A stretch of DNA of 64,000 nt from Gammaproteobacteria bacterium (GCA_013151035.1 JAADJB010000014.1:1-64000), one strand, 5' to 3'. Shown: positions 18,368 through 27,923, numbered from the stretch's first letter. Made by a program: numbers and translations. The notes: a model not told the origin generated them from the sequence alone.

Positions 18368-18515
18368 AGAACGTACCAAACGAGCACTAAAGGCTTTAAG
18401 CCAGGCGATACAAGAAAGCTTGCAGCGTAAACGCCTGCTTGGTCAGTATGCGGTGATGGGGGAAAGCAAAATGCCTTCAAAAGTACCTGCCGATCAACTA
18501 CCTGATAATAAATGA
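18354..18515 (+). CDS. Small partner protein of the zeta-like ATPase, 53 aa
   Basis: A GTG at 18354 with a strong AGGAGG site (18341-18346) opens a 53-codon frame to TGA 18513-18515. It overlaps the end of the zeta-like gene by 14 bases, so the two are probably coupled. The product starts MTQTEERTKRALKALSQ and contains ESLQRKRLLGQYAV, a segment typical of small proteins that accompany COG4185 ATPases. It is a reasonable antitoxin candidate, here located after the toxin-like gene. Confidence 0.7.
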   Translation: MTQTEERTKRALKALSQAIQESLQRKRLLGQYAVMGESKMPSKVPADQLPDNK

Positions 18516-18616
18516 TATAACCCATTTAAGCTTATGTTTTATGTGGCTTGGGTTTACCCAAAGCTCACACTGAGCGCATCGTAACCCAACAACGCTTGTT
18601 TTGAGATGAATCTGTA

Positions 18617-20275
18617 ATGATTACAGTCAGTAAATTAATTGTTCGATATATGCAACGTCTGGGGATTGATACCATCTTTGGTATGCCGGGTGCGCACATT
18701 CTGCCGGTTTATGATTGTCTGTATGACTCGGATATTACCACTGTATTAGCCAAGCATGAACAGGGTGCTGCCTTTATGGCGGGCGGTTATGCGCGGGCAT
18801 CGGGTCGTATTGGTGCTTGTATTACCACGGCGGGGCCGGGTGCGACCAATCTGGTGACGGGTGTGGCGAATGCCTATGTTGATAAACTACCGATGCTGAT
18901 TATTACTGGTGAGACCTCGACTCATATCTTTGGTAAGGGTGGTTTGCAGGAGAGTTCGGGTGAGGGGGGCAGTATCGACCAATCATCCCTATTCAAGGGG
19001 ATTACTCGTTACCACAGTATTATTCAACGTACCGATTATTTAACCAATGTGCTGAATCGTGCGGCAAAGATTCTGTTGTCGAATAACCCGGGGCCGGTGT
19101 TGCTGAGTTTTCCTTTTAATCTCCAGCAAGAGATGGTGGATGAGACCTTGCTGGATAATATCAGGACGGAGAAAAACATTGATGCCAGCGTGGGTGGGGC
19201 TCAGGTTATTGCTCGCTTTGCTGATCTTCTGATTGAGGCGAAGGCGCCGGTTATTATCGCCGGTTATGGATGTATTCACTCCGGGGCAGAACAACAGGTG
19301 GCCGCCCTTAGTGAGACAATGGCGATTCCGGTTGCCAGTAGTCTGAAGGGCAAGGGTATCATCAGTGAACAGTCACCGTTGTCATTGGGTAGTCTGGGTG
19401 TGACGTCCTATGGCCCAGCACGCGATTATATTGTTGAGCAGGCGGATCTATTAATTATCCTTGGTGCGGCATTTAATGAGCGCACCAGTTATGTGTGGGA
19501 TAAAGACTTGTTGGCGCAAAAGAGGGTTGTTCAGGTTGATTACGATGAGGAACAACTGGAGAAAGTATTTACCGCTGATCTTGCTATTCAGGGTGATATC
19601 AAGGCAGTGCTGGAGGCGGTGTCGAGTCGTATTCAGCAACAGGGAGTGGGGCCCAGAGTGTTGGATCAACTGCCCGAGATGTTGATGGATACCGATCCGA
19701 ACAGTGATGCCGGAGTCTTTAGGCATCAGTTTGCCCTGGTTGAGGCATTTTTTACCTGTTTGGAGACCCATTTTCCGCAGGATATGATGTTATTTGATGA
19801 CAATATTATCTTTGCTCAGAATTTCTTTAGGGTATCCGCAGCCAATACTTATTATCCAAACTCAGGTGTGTCTTCGCTGGGGCATGCCATACCGGCTGCC
19901 ATTGGTGCTCGTTTTGCCAGGGAACAAACGGTGTTTGCGGTGTTGGGTGATGGAGGGTTTCAGATGTGTTGCATGGAGATTATGACGGCGGTGAATTACC
20001 AGATCCCGATCACCATTATTATGTTTAATAACTCCACCATGGGGCTGATCAGAAAGAATCAGTATCAGCAATATGAAGAGCGTTTTATTAATTGTGATTT
20101 TATTAATCCTGATTATGAAGTGTTAGCACAATCCTTTGGTATCCATTATCGACGTATTGAAACTATAGATGATATTGAACCGATGTTTACTTCAATGGAT
20201 CTTACTGGCTCGATTAATCTGATCGAGATCATGATTGATAAAGACCTGTTTCCCGGTTATATCTCAAAAAGATAA
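18617..20275 (+). CDS. Thiamine-diphosphate-dependent enzyme of the acetolactate-synthase family
   Basis: The 552-residue protein has the three-domain layout of ThDP decarboxylase/synthase enzymes. The pyrimidine-domain catalytic Glu48 is in KHEQGAAFMAGGYARA, and the ThDP-binding GDGGFQMCCMEIM...NN motif is near 445-475. It differs from the biosynthetic IlvB at 58100, also in this window, and has no regulatory subunit beside it. The insertion GKGGLQESSGEGGSIDQ is unlike housekeeping acetolactate synthase. Six bases separate it from the glycosyltransferase gene, so they are likely one operon. The substrate is unknown. Confidence 0.85.
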   Translation: MITVSKLIVRYMQRLGIDTIFGMPGAHILPVYDCLYDSDITTVLAKHEQGAAFMAGGYARASGRIGACITTAGPGATNLVTGVANAYVDKLPMLIITGETSTHIFGKGGLQESSGEGGSIDQSSLFKGITRYHSIIQRTDYLTNVLNRAAKILLSNNPGPVLLSFPFNLQQEMVDETLLDNIRTEKNIDASVGGAQVIARFADLLIEAKAPVIIAGYGCIHSGAEQQVAALSETMAIPVASSLKGKGIISEQSPLSLGSLGVTSYGPARDYIVEQADLLIILGAAFNERTSYVWDKDLLAQKRVVQVDYDEEQLEKVFTADLAIQGDIKAVLEAVSSRIQQQGVGPRVLDQLPEMLMDTDPNSDAGVFRHQFALVEAFFTCLETHFPQDMMLFDDNIIFAQNFFRVSAANTYYPNSGVSSLGHAIPAAIGARFAREQTVFAVLGDGGFQMCCMEIMTAVNYQIPITIIMFNNSTMGLIRKNQYQQYEERFINCDFINPDYEVLAQSFGIHYRRIETIDDIEPMFTSMDLTGSINLIEIMIDKDLFPGYISKR

Positions 20276-20281
20276 TAGCGA

Positions 20282-22084
20282 ATGTCTGCTAATCTCTGTC
20301 CGCGACTGGATTATTTTCTTACCCGCTATGCGGGAGATGCGGTGTTTGATGATCTGCATACTCGCCTGCATGCGGTTAACCGGGGTAGTGATGATCTGTT
20401 GTCTCTTTATCATGCCGTCATCCCGCTGATTGAACAACGGCTCTGGGCGCAGGGGCTTGATGAGGCCTTGCTTGAGCCTTATCAGCAGTTGTTTCAGGAG
20501 ATGGAAGGGCATATTGCGGGCAAGGGACAGGATGATCGTCATCGTTTTATCATCGTGATTCCGGTGGCGGATCGTCCACAACATCTAAAAACCTGTCTTG
20601 ATAGCCTGTTGTCGCTGTGTCGCTTGTACGGCTATACCCGTTTACAGGTGTTGATTGCTGATGATAGTGCTGGATGGGATAACATCGATCAGCACCAGCA
20701 GATTGCGGCATATTTTAATCAGCAGGGGCTACAGACAATTTATTATGGACAGGATGAGCAGAGGCAACAGATCGCTGACTTGACCATGGATCAACAGCAA
20801 CAGCTTGCCCCGATTATTGGTGATGGCCATGCCTCAGTGTTTTCTCACAAGGGCGCGTCTATTATGCGTAATATCAGCTACCTCAAGTTGCGTCAGCTTG
20901 CAGCCAGGGATGAACGGGTATTGTTTTATTTTATCGATAGTGATCAGGAGTTCAGGGTCAAGGTAGCAACAGTTGATGGGGGCAGGGATTGCTATGCAAT
21001 TAATTATTTCTATCATTTGGATCAAATATTTTCCAATACAGATGTCTCGATATTAACCGGTAAGGTCGTGGGTGATCCACCGGTATCCCCCTCGGTAATG
21101 GCGGCTAATTTTATGGATGATGTGATTCACTTTTTGAAGCGTATGAGGGATTATTCATCCAGCCAGGTCTGCCAGTTTCATCCGATTAACGTGACCGGGG
21201 TCGATGATGCTGCCTATCATGATATGGCGGACCTATTGGGTTTCAAGTCGGTATCAAAGCACTATGATTATGCCTGTTCAACTCAGGGTGAACATGATCA
21301 TAGCGCTTGTTTTAAGGAGTTTTCTGAACAGTTGAATCACTTCTTTGATGGTGAGCATCCAACACGCAAGAGTTATTACCAGCATGAGGATCTATCGGCA
21401 GGTATTAAACCGGCACGAACAATCTATACGGGTAACTATATCTTCAGACCCGCTGTATTGAAGTATTTTATTCCCTTTGCCCACTTGAAGTTACGTATGG
21501 CAGGGCCAGTACTTGGGCGTATTATCAAGGCGGAGATAAGTGAGGGTTTTGTCTCGGCTAATTTACCCATGCTACATAAGCGCACGATACAGGCTATTGG
21601 TGAGTCAGAATTCAGACCGGGTATTGATCGACAACAGAACAGGGTTGATTTATCCGGGGAATTTGAGCGGCAGTTTTTCGGTGATGTCATGTTGTTTAGC
21701 ATGGAGACATTGACCGCGCAGGGTTATCCGACACAGATGATTCCGGCGGAACAGATAGAGCAATGCCTGTTTGATACCGAGGTAAGGATGTCTCAACAAT
21801 ACCGGCAAAAGCAGCAACAGATTATAGAGAAGATAAATTTGTTGAAGGGTTTATTTTATGATCAGCATCATTGGTGGAGTGATGCCCCGGAGTTGGATCA
21901 GGCAAGGGCAGACTTCGGGAAGTTTATTGATAATATAGAACATAATTTTGGCAGAAATTCACCGGCCTATACCATGATTGAGTCAGAGGAGAACAAGGCA
22001 ATGCATCATCAAGAGATCCTGCAGGCTATTATGGGGTATGCCAAAAATCGTGATGACTGGCAGCAGATGTTGGCTGATGATTAA
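20282..22084 (+). CDS. Large family-2-like glycosyltransferase, unknown acceptor
   Basis: The 600-residue protein carries a GT-A-type domain starting near residue 85: RFIIVIPVADRPQHLKTCLDSLL, then VLIADDSAG and a DxD-like FYFIDSDQEFRV (about 218-229). An N-terminal helical region of about 80 residues and a long C-terminal region (with HDHSACFKEFSEQ, TIYTGNYIFRPAVL) lie outside the core. There are no membrane helices, so it should act in the cytosol or at the inner face. It is 6 bases downstream of the ThDP enzyme, which suggests a shared pathway, perhaps an unusual glycoconjugate. I recognise the fold but not the sub-family. Confidence 0.7.
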   Translation: MSANLCPRLDYFLTRYAGDAVFDDLHTRLHAVNRGSDDLLSLYHAVIPLIEQRLWAQGLDEALLEPYQQLFQEMEGHIAGKGQDDRHRFIIVIPVADRPQHLKTCLDSLLSLCRLYGYTRLQVLIADDSAGWDNIDQHQQIAAYFNQQGLQTIYYGQDEQRQQIADLTMDQQQQLAPIIGDGHASVFSHKGASIMRNISYLKLRQLAARDERVLFYFIDSDQEFRVKVATVDGGRDCYAINYFYHLDQIFSNTDVSILTGKVVGDPPVSPSVMAANFMDDVIHFLKRMRDYSSSQVCQFHPINVTGVDDAAYHDMADLLGFKSVSKHYDYACSTQGEHDHSACFKEFSEQLNHFFDGEHPTRKSYYQHEDLSAGIKPARTIYTGNYIFRPAVLKYFIPFAHLKLRMAGPVLGRIIKAEISEGFVSANLPMLHKRTIQAIGESEFRPGIDRQQNRVDLSGEFERQFFGDVMLFSMETLTAQGYPTQMIPAEQIEQCLFDTEVRMSQQYRQKQQQIIEKINLLKGLFYDQHHWWSDAPELDQARADFGKFIDNIEHNFGRNSPAYTMIESEENKAMHHQEILQAIMGYAKNRDDWQQMLADD

Positions 22085-22119
22085 ATCCAGGGTGTTATTC
22101 TCACGATAGCTTCGATCTT

Positions 22120-22145
22120 GTCATCCTCGCGCATGCGGGGATCTA
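22120..22145. repeat. Diverged GTCATTCCCGCG-type palindromic repeat
   Basis: GTCATCCTCGCGCATGCGGG (from 22120) followed by GATCTA resembles, in reverse, the repeat at 31179-31202. It sits in the gap between the glycosyltransferase and sulfotransferase-like genes. Confidence 0.55.
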
Positions 22146-22163
22146 TTAACTGGATAATAGTGA

Positions 22164-22694
22164 ATGAATATTTTTATATTAAATACCGGACGATGTGGTT
22201 CGACGAGCTTTATCAAGGCCTGCCAGCATATCGCTAATTATACCGCAGCCCATGAATCCAGAGTTACAACACTTGGACAGGAACGACTAGCCTATCCCGA
22301 TCAACATATCGAAGCCGATAATCGATTGTCATGGTTACTGGGCAGGCTTGACCTGGCCTATGGTGATCAGGCGTTTTATGTACATTTGGTCAGGGCGGTG
22401 GAGGATACTACGGCAAGTTTTTCCCGACGTGCAGACTTTGGTATTATGAAGGCCTATCGAGAAGGTATCCTCATGGGTGGGCAAGAGGTTCAGGCAACCA
22501 ATACAGTGGCACGGGATTATATTGATACCGTTGAGAGTAATATTGAGTTATTCCTCAGAGACAAAACAAGAACAATGAGTTTCCAACTGGAAACCGCCAA
22601 GGCTGATTTTTCTATGTTCTGGGACAGGATTGCTGCCGAAGGTAACCTAGAACAAGCGTTGGCAGAATGGGATATTATCCATAATGCTTCGTAG
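22164..22694 (+). CDS. Small sulfotransferase-like P-loop protein
   Basis: The 176-residue protein begins MNIFILNTGRCGSTSF, a 5'-phosphosulfate-binding loop of PAPS-dependent sulfotransferases (residues 7-16). VHLVRAVEDTTASFSRR (about 73-89) is in the place of the 3'-phosphate-binding motif. It is shorter than usual (about 200-300) and ends soon after FWDRIAAEGNLEQ. It may sulfate a product of the upstream ThDP-enzyme/glycosyltransferase pair; that is suggested only by position. Confidence 0.7.
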   Translation: MNIFILNTGRCGSTSFIKACQHIANYTAAHESRVTTLGQERLAYPDQHIEADNRLSWLLGRLDLAYGDQAFYVHLVRAVEDTTASFSRRADFGIMKAYREGILMGGQEVQATNTVARDYIDTVESNIELFLRDKTRTMSFQLETAKADFSMFWDRIAAEGNLEQALAEWDIIHNAS

Positions 22695-22842
22695 GTAGGA
22701 TGCATATTACATTATAATTACCCCGAGCATTTATTTTACGCATGAAGTCAGGTCCTCTGTCATCAAAATGACTTTTTAGTGTCACTTATTTGTTATAAAA
22801 CTTACGTATACTTCTTAATATTCTGTATTCGGAGTGTATATC

Positions 22843-23700
22843 ATGACAGACAAAGTAATACTCATTGTTCTTGATGGTTTAGCGTATAAGACTGCCGAAC
22901 AATGTATGGGGTTTGTTCAGTCGTTAGGTGAGCAAGGTCGGGCGACTCTTTACAAGGTACAATGCGAATTACCATCGATGTCTCGCCCACTCTACGAGAC
23001 CATTCTGACGGGCGTGACACCCGCCGTTAGTGGAATCGTTCACAACCAGGTGGTACGTAACTCCAACCAACAAAGTGTTTTTAGTTTGGCGCGTGAAGCG
23101 GGATTGTCTACCGCTGCTGCTGCATTTCATTGGTTCAGCGAGCTGTACAACGAAAGCCCTTACAATCCTGTACGAGACCGCCATACCGTCAATACCGAAC
23201 AACTCATCCAATATGGTTCTTTTTACCACGATGGGCAATACCCTGACGGTCATTTGTACCTTGATGCTGAATTATTACGTCGCCGTTACGATCCTGACTT
23301 TCTATTGGTTCACCCTATGAGTATTGATGAAGCAGGGCATCGCTCTGGACTTGATAGTTCTCATTACCGTAATGCCACACGCCGATCCGATAAAGAGTTA
23401 TCTGAATACCTTCCAGCCTGGATTGAAGCGGGTTACCAGGTTATCATTACTGCGGATCATGGCATGAATACGGATAAAAGCCACGGAGGCTCTTTAGCCG
23501 AAGAGCGAGATGTTCCGTTATATGTTATTGGCGATCGCTTCTCTCATCAAACAGGTTGTGCACCAAAACAAACTGAGATTTGCGGTATTGTTTGTGAACT
23601 ACTGGGACTTCTTGATCATAGTAAACCGGTGACTGAAAATTTATTACTGAATGAAGAGCGGGAACGATTTGAACACAAAATAATAATGGGAGCTTGGTAG
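22843..23700 (+). CDS. Alkaline-phosphatase-superfamily hydrolase (nucleotide pyrophosphatase/phosphodiesterase type)
   Basis: From ATG 22843 (GGAG 8 bases upstream) the protein is 285 residues. Metal ligands are seen at Asp11 (VLDGLA), HPMSIDEAGH, TADHGMN and SHGGS. The nucleophile position PSMSRP has Ser47 where NPP enzymes and phosphonoacetate hydrolases more often have Thr. The TGVTPAVSGIVHNQ block is characteristic of the NPP branch. It has no signal peptide, so the substrate is intracellular. It is separated by about 150 bases from the sulfotransferase-like gene and has a different codon flavour, so common function is uncertain. Confidence 0.8.
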   Translation: MTDKVILIVLDGLAYKTAEQCMGFVQSLGEQGRATLYKVQCELPSMSRPLYETILTGVTPAVSGIVHNQVVRNSNQQSVFSLAREAGLSTAAAAFHWFSELYNESPYNPVRDRHTVNTEQLIQYGSFYHDGQYPDGHLYLDAELLRRRYDPDFLLVHPMSIDEAGHRSGLDSSHYRNATRRSDKELSEYLPAWIEAGYQVIITADHGMNTDKSHGGSLAEERDVPLYVIGDRFSHQTGCAPKQTEICGIVCELLGLLDHSKPVTENLLLNEERERFEHKIIMGAW

Positions 23701-23796
23701 CTGACAAGACACTTTTGATACCGAATTATTATTAGGGAATATTTTCCAATTCTTGATGTGTTTTTGAATAACAACTAACCTGTTGTAGCTATTTTA

Positions 23797-23825
23797 TTGA
23801 CGTATAATTCCTTAAGACGTATGGT
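23797..23825 (+). promoter_or_regulatory. Possible sigma70 promoter of the DUF2141 gene
   Basis: TTGACG (23797-23802), a 17-base spacer and TATGGT (23820-23825) lie 52 bases before the ATG at 23877. The -35 is a 5/6 match and the -10 a 4/6 match. Confidence 0.4.
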
Positions 23826-23876
23826 TAAATTGTAAATACACGTTACACATGATTAGAATTTAGTGAAAATATATAT

Positions 23877-24296
23877 ATGAGATATCTACAAATATTTATA
23901 TCTGCCGCATTATTGGTCGTAATTAATACTGCAAGTGCAACAGATCTACAGGTTAATATTTCTGGCATTATAGAACCCGAAGGGTCTATAAGAGTTTCTT
24001 TGTTCCCTCAAGATAAAAAAGAGCCGTTCCCTCAACCAGTCGATGTAAAACAGCTGGCTACCGATGCAAGAATTGAAGGTGTTTCAGTCGTATTTAAAAA
24101 TATTGATGCTGGAACGTATGCTATTTCTGTATTACATGACAAAAATAATAATAGTGAAATGGACACATTTTTTGGCATTCCACAAGAACCATATGGTAAC
24201 AGTGGTGAGTACACTCGCTTTAAGCCTAATTATGAAGACTCAAAATTTGAAGTGAAAAATCAAAAAAGCATCACAATAGAAATTAAAGTTCACTAG
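23877..24296 (+). CDS. DUF2141 secreted protein
   Basis: The 139-residue protein has a signal peptide (MRYLQIFISAALLVVINTASA) and one DUF2141 domain, recognised by the calcium-loop-like HDKNNNSEMDTFFGIPQEPYG (about 89-109). The family is periplasmic or outer, beta-sandwich, of unknown function. No clear ribosome site precedes the ATG. It appears to be a single-gene unit. Confidence 0.85.
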   Translation: MRYLQIFISAALLVVINTASATDLQVNISGIIEPEGSIRVSLFPQDKKEPFPQPVDVKQLATDARIEGVSVVFKNIDAGTYAISVLHDKNNNSEMDTFFGIPQEPYGNSGEYTRFKPNYEDSKFEVKNQKSITIEIKVH

Positions 24297-24537
24297 CCTG
24301 GACGTCGATCGACAAAATACGGCTAAATGCTTTAATCGGGGTTGGTATTGGCAGGTGGAAATAATTCGCTCTGTTTGAGCCTGATCTGTTATACTTCCGC
24401 GCATTCGGCGCACTTTCGGTCTGCGCCTCACTCTGTCGTGGTATAAACCCTTCCCGGTACACCCCGCAAAATAACTATCCACCCTGGATCGAACGTAGGC
24501 AAAGGCCTTGTGCAGGTTGGTTCTGGAGCATTCTTAA

Positions 24538-25863
24538 ATGTCATTTGATTCCCTCGGTCTGTCGGCCGAATTAATCCGTGCTGTGTCTGAACAAGGCTAT
24601 AGTGAACCCACCCCGATTCAAAAACAGGCGATTCCGATTATTCTTTCGGGACGTGACCTTCTGGGTGGCGCGCAAACCGGCACCGGTAAGACCGCCGGTT
24701 TTACGCTGCCATTACTGCATCTTTTAAGTCAACAGGCACAAGGTAATGGGCATCGTGCTGTACGTGCGTTGATCCTTACACCCACACGTGAGCTGGCCGC
24801 TCAGGTGGGTGAAAGTGTGGCGACTTATGGTAAACACTTACCATTAAAGTCAATGGTCATCTTTGGTGGTGTCAAAATTAACCCGCAGATTGCAAAGCTG
24901 CGTCATGGTGTCGATATCCTGGTGGCAACACCAGGTCGTCTACTGGACCATGCCAGTCAGCGTACGGTTGATCTTTCCAAGGTTGATATCCTGGTGCTGG
25001 ATGAAGCGGATCGTATGTTGGATATGGGCTTTATTCACGATATTAAAAAGGTGCTGGCTCTATTACCTTCGAATCGACAGAATCTATTGTTCTCAGCCAC
25101 CTTCTCGGAGGATATGAAACGCTTGGCAGACAAACTGCTGGATTCACCTGCACTGATTGAAGTGGCTCGCCGTAATACGGCATCAGAGAGTGTTGAGCAG
25201 ATGGTACATCCGGTTGATCGTGAACGTAAACGTGAATTATTATCCTTCCTGATCGGGTCGCAGAACTGGCGTCAGGTATTGGTGTTTACGCGTACTAAAC
25301 ATGGTGCTAATCGTTTGGCGGAACAGCTTGGAAAAGATGGCCTGACAGCTGCAGCGATTCATGGTAACAAGAGTCAGGGTGCGCGCACGCGAGCACTGGC
25401 TCAATTCAAGGATGGTACTGTGCGTATTCTGGTGGCGACTGATATTGCTGCGCGTGGGCTGGATATCGATCAACTGCCGCATGTGGTGAATTTTGAGTTG
25501 CCGAATGTACCGGAGGACTATATTCATCGTATCGGTCGTACCGGTCGTGCGGGTCGTGAGGGTGAGGCGATGTCACTGGTCTGCGTGGATGAGAATAAAC
25601 TGTTGCGCGATATCGAACGTCTGATGAATCGTGAGTTGCCGAAGGTGGTGGTGGATGGTTTTGAACCTGATCCATCAATCAAGCCACAGCCGATCCAGAA
25701 TGGACGTAACTCGCGCGGTGGCAAGGGACGTTCAGGGGGTAATGGTGGGCATAATCGTGCACGTTCAGGTGGACGTAATTCCAATGCCTCGGGTAAGCCG
25801 CATAGGAAACCAGCGGGTTCCGGGAATTCTTCATCGAATCGTGGTAATCGGCGCGCAAGTTAA
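24538..25863 (+). CDS. rhlE: DEAD-box RNA helicase RhlE
   Basis: The 441-residue protein has all DEAD-box motifs: Q motif ([14 protein letters not shown]), [27 protein letters not shown], and the C-terminal domain's [16 protein letters not shown] and [10 protein letters not shown]. The tail after about residue 375 is rich in Gly, Arg, Asn and Ser ([14 protein letters not shown]), as in RhlE proteins that bind structured RNA. A 240-base untranslated-looking region precedes it, which could be a long leader as in cold-regulated helicase mRNAs; I see no specific motif there. Confidence 0.95.
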   Translation: MSFDSLGLSAELIRAVSEQGYSEPTPIQKQAIPIILSGRDLLGGAQTGTGKTAGFTLPLLHLLSQQAQGNGHRAVRALILTPTRELAAQVGESVATYGKHLPLKSMVIFGGVKINPQIAKLRHGVDILVATPGRLLDHASQRTVDLSKVDILVLDEADRMLDMGFIHDIKKVLALLPSNRQNLLFSATFSEDMKRLADKLLDSPALIEVARRNTASESVEQMVHPVDRERKRELLSFLIGSQNWRQVLVFTRTKHGANRLAEQLGKDGLTAAAIHGNKSQGARTRALAQFKDGTVRILVATDIAARGLDIDQLPHVVNFELPNVPEDYIHRIGRTGRAGREGEAMSLVCVDENKLLRDIERLMNRELPKVVVDGFEPDPSIKPQPIQNGRNSRGGKGRSGGNGGHNRARSGGRNSNASGKPHRKPAGSGNSSSNRGNRRAS

Positions 25864-25888
25864 ATCAGGGCCATGCTCTTATGGTTCA

Positions 25889-26001
25889 AGGTGTGAAGTA
25901 CCTGTCTTTAGCAGAGACCCTTGCCCGCATGGACGCGGGCATGGAGCCTACAGGGATGTATTCACGGCGTGTCTCTGTTAAAGGCGGGTGCTTCATATCT
26001 C
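25889..26001 (+). repeat. Long hairpin repeat, copy A (possible structured RNA)
   Basis: The arms 25889-25918 and 25971-26001 are complementary apart from six positions, and all six are G-U pairs when read as RNA on this strand. The loop contains a second perfect hairpin, GCCCGC-ATGGAC-GCGGGC (25923-25940), and AGCCTACAGGGATG. The core (CAGAGACCCTTGCCCGCATG onwards) is shared with copy B at 43137-43250, in opposite orientation. It lies between rhlE and recQ. Confidence 0.82.
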
Positions 26002-26035
26002 TTGCTGTGCCCTGCATGATGACACGGAAGTTGAA

Positions 26036-27841
26036 ATGAGCAATAACGAGACACCATTGGATACTCTGCAACGGGTCTTTGGTTATTCCTCTTTTCGGCC
26101 ACAACAGCAGACCATTATTGAAGGACTGATTGAAGCTCAATCAGCCTTTGTATTGATGCCAACCGGTGGTGGTAAGTCACTCTGTTTTCAGATCCCGGCA
26201 CTGCATCGTTCTGGTGTGGCGATTGTAGTTTCACCACTGATTGCCTTGATGAAGGATCAGGTTGATAGCCTGCAGGCGAATGGTGTTGCTGCCGCCTATT
26301 ATAATTCCAGTCTGTCGGCAGAGGTATCGCGTCGGGTGTTGGCGCAATTCCATGCCGGGGAGCTGGATCTTTTGTATATTGCGCCTGAACGTCTGCTGGG
26401 CGATAGCTTCCTGGCACGACTGGAAGAGATCGAGATTGCCCTGTTTGCGATTGATGAAGCGCATTGTGTGTCACAATGGGGACATGATTTTCGCCCGGAA
26501 TATGTGCGCCTGGGTCGCTTACGTGAGCTTTTTCCGCAGATTCCTCTGATCGCCCTGACAGCGACCGCTGATGCACAGACCCGCCAGGATATTATCTCTC
26601 GCTTGCAATTGGGGTCGGCACCTTGTTATGTATCGAGTTTTGATCGACCTAATATTCGTTATACCGTTCTGGAGAAATCCAAACCCTTTGATCAGTTGAT
26701 TCGTTTTTTGGCTAATCGTCGAGATCAATCGGGGATTATTTATGCCTTGAGTCGTAAACGGGTGGAGGAGATTGCCGGGAAGTTACAGATACAGGGGCTC
26801 TCGGCAGAGCCCTATCATGCGGGCATGCCAACCGCACATCGTCAGCAGGTGCAGGAGGACTTCATCAAAGATGAATTACAGATTGTTGTTGCCACCGTGG
26901 CCTTTGGTATGGGAATTGATAAATCGAATGTACGCTTTGTGGTGCATTATGATATGCCCAAAAATATTGAGGGGTATTATCAGGAAACAGGACGTGCCGG
27001 GCGTGATGGGGTGGATTCTGAGGCACTTCTTTTATACGGGGCTCAGGATGTTGTTATGGCGCGTCGTTTGTTGGATAACAATCAAAACCCGGATCAGCAA
27101 CGGATTGAGATTCACAAGTTAAATGCGATGGTGGGTTTTTCAGAATCATTGACCTGCCGCCGACGTGTACTGTTGAATTATTTTGCCCAGGTCATGGATC
27201 AAGACTGTGGTAATTGTGATGTCTGCCTTGATCCCCCGCAGCGTTTTGATGCCACCGAGCTTGCGCGTAAGGCGTTGTCCTGTGTCTATCGTATACAGCA
27301 GCGTTTTGGTATCAAGCATGTTATTGATGTATTGCGTGGGGCGAATAATGAACGCATCCGTCGCTTTGGCCATGATCAGGTCTCGACCTATGGTATTGGC
27401 ACCGAAATGAACGATGATGAGTGGGGCAGCATTCTGCGTCAGTTGATCCACCGGGGTTATCTGATACAGGATATTGCCAATTATTCGGTGCTTAAATTAA
27501 CACCCTCAGCACGTCCTCTGTTGCGTGGTGAGATCGCACTGGAACTGGCGCGGCCACGCATTAAGGAAAAGACGCGTAGTAAGAAGGCGAAAAAACATAC
27601 CGCCTATGGCCCTTATGATGAAAACCTTTTTGAGCAGTTGCGGGTGTTACGTAAACAACTGGCAGATGATCAAGGCGTGCCACCCTATGTGGTGTTTGCT
27701 GATGCCAGCCTGATACAGATGGCACAGGATAAACCACAGAATGAATATGAACTGTTAGCGGTATCCGGTGTTGGTCAGCATAAGCTGGAGAAATATGGTG
27801 ACGCCTTTCTGAATATGATTGTTGAGTACAGTGAAAGTTAA
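26036..27841 (+). CDS. recQ: ATP-dependent DNA helicase RecQ
   Basis: From ATG 26036 (GGAAG 7 bases upstream) the product is 601 residues with the RecQ order: helicase motifs (MPTGGGKSLCFQIPAL, IDEAHCVSQWGHDFRPEY, TATAD, GRAGRDG), the zinc-binding RQC segment with CRR.VLLNYF and DCGNCDVC, a winged-helix region and a C-terminal HRDC domain (from about 520, EQLRVLRKQLADDQGVPPYVVF). It unwinds DNA in RecF-pathway repair. An in-frame GTG at 25988 falls inside the repeat and would add 16 residues of repeat-encoded sequence; it is unlikely. Confidence 0.96.
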   Translation: MSNNETPLDTLQRVFGYSSFRPQQQTIIEGLIEAQSAFVLMPTGGGKSLCFQIPALHRSGVAIVVSPLIALMKDQVDSLQANGVAAAYYNSSLSAEVSRRVLAQFHAGELDLLYIAPERLLGDSFLARLEEIEIALFAIDEAHCVSQWGHDFRPEYVRLGRLRELFPQIPLIALTATADAQTRQDIISRLQLGSAPCYVSSFDRPNIRYTVLEKSKPFDQLIRFLANRRDQSGIIYALSRKRVEEIAGKLQIQGLSAEPYHAGMPTAHRQQVQEDFIKDELQIVVATVAFGMGIDKSNVRFVVHYDMPKNIEGYYQETGRAGRDGVDSEALLLYGAQDVVMARRLLDNNQNPDQQRIEIHKLNAMVGFSESLTCRRRVLLNYFAQVMDQDCGNCDVCLDPPQRFDATELARKALSCVYRIQQRFGIKHVIDVLRGANNERIRRFGHDQVSTYGIGTEMNDDEWGSILRQLIHRGYLIQDIANYSVLKLTPSARPLLRGEIALELARPRIKEKTRSKKAKKHTAYGPYDENLFEQLRVLRKQLADDQGVPPYVVFADASLIQMAQDKPQNEYELLAVSGVGQHKLEKYGDAFLNMIVEYSES

Positions 27842-27923
27842 GCACAGGTTTTAGTAAAATAATAGCTCGCTTGCTAAAGATCGTTTAGAATCGTGATAGG
27901 TTAATTAATCTTTGGATGAAATA

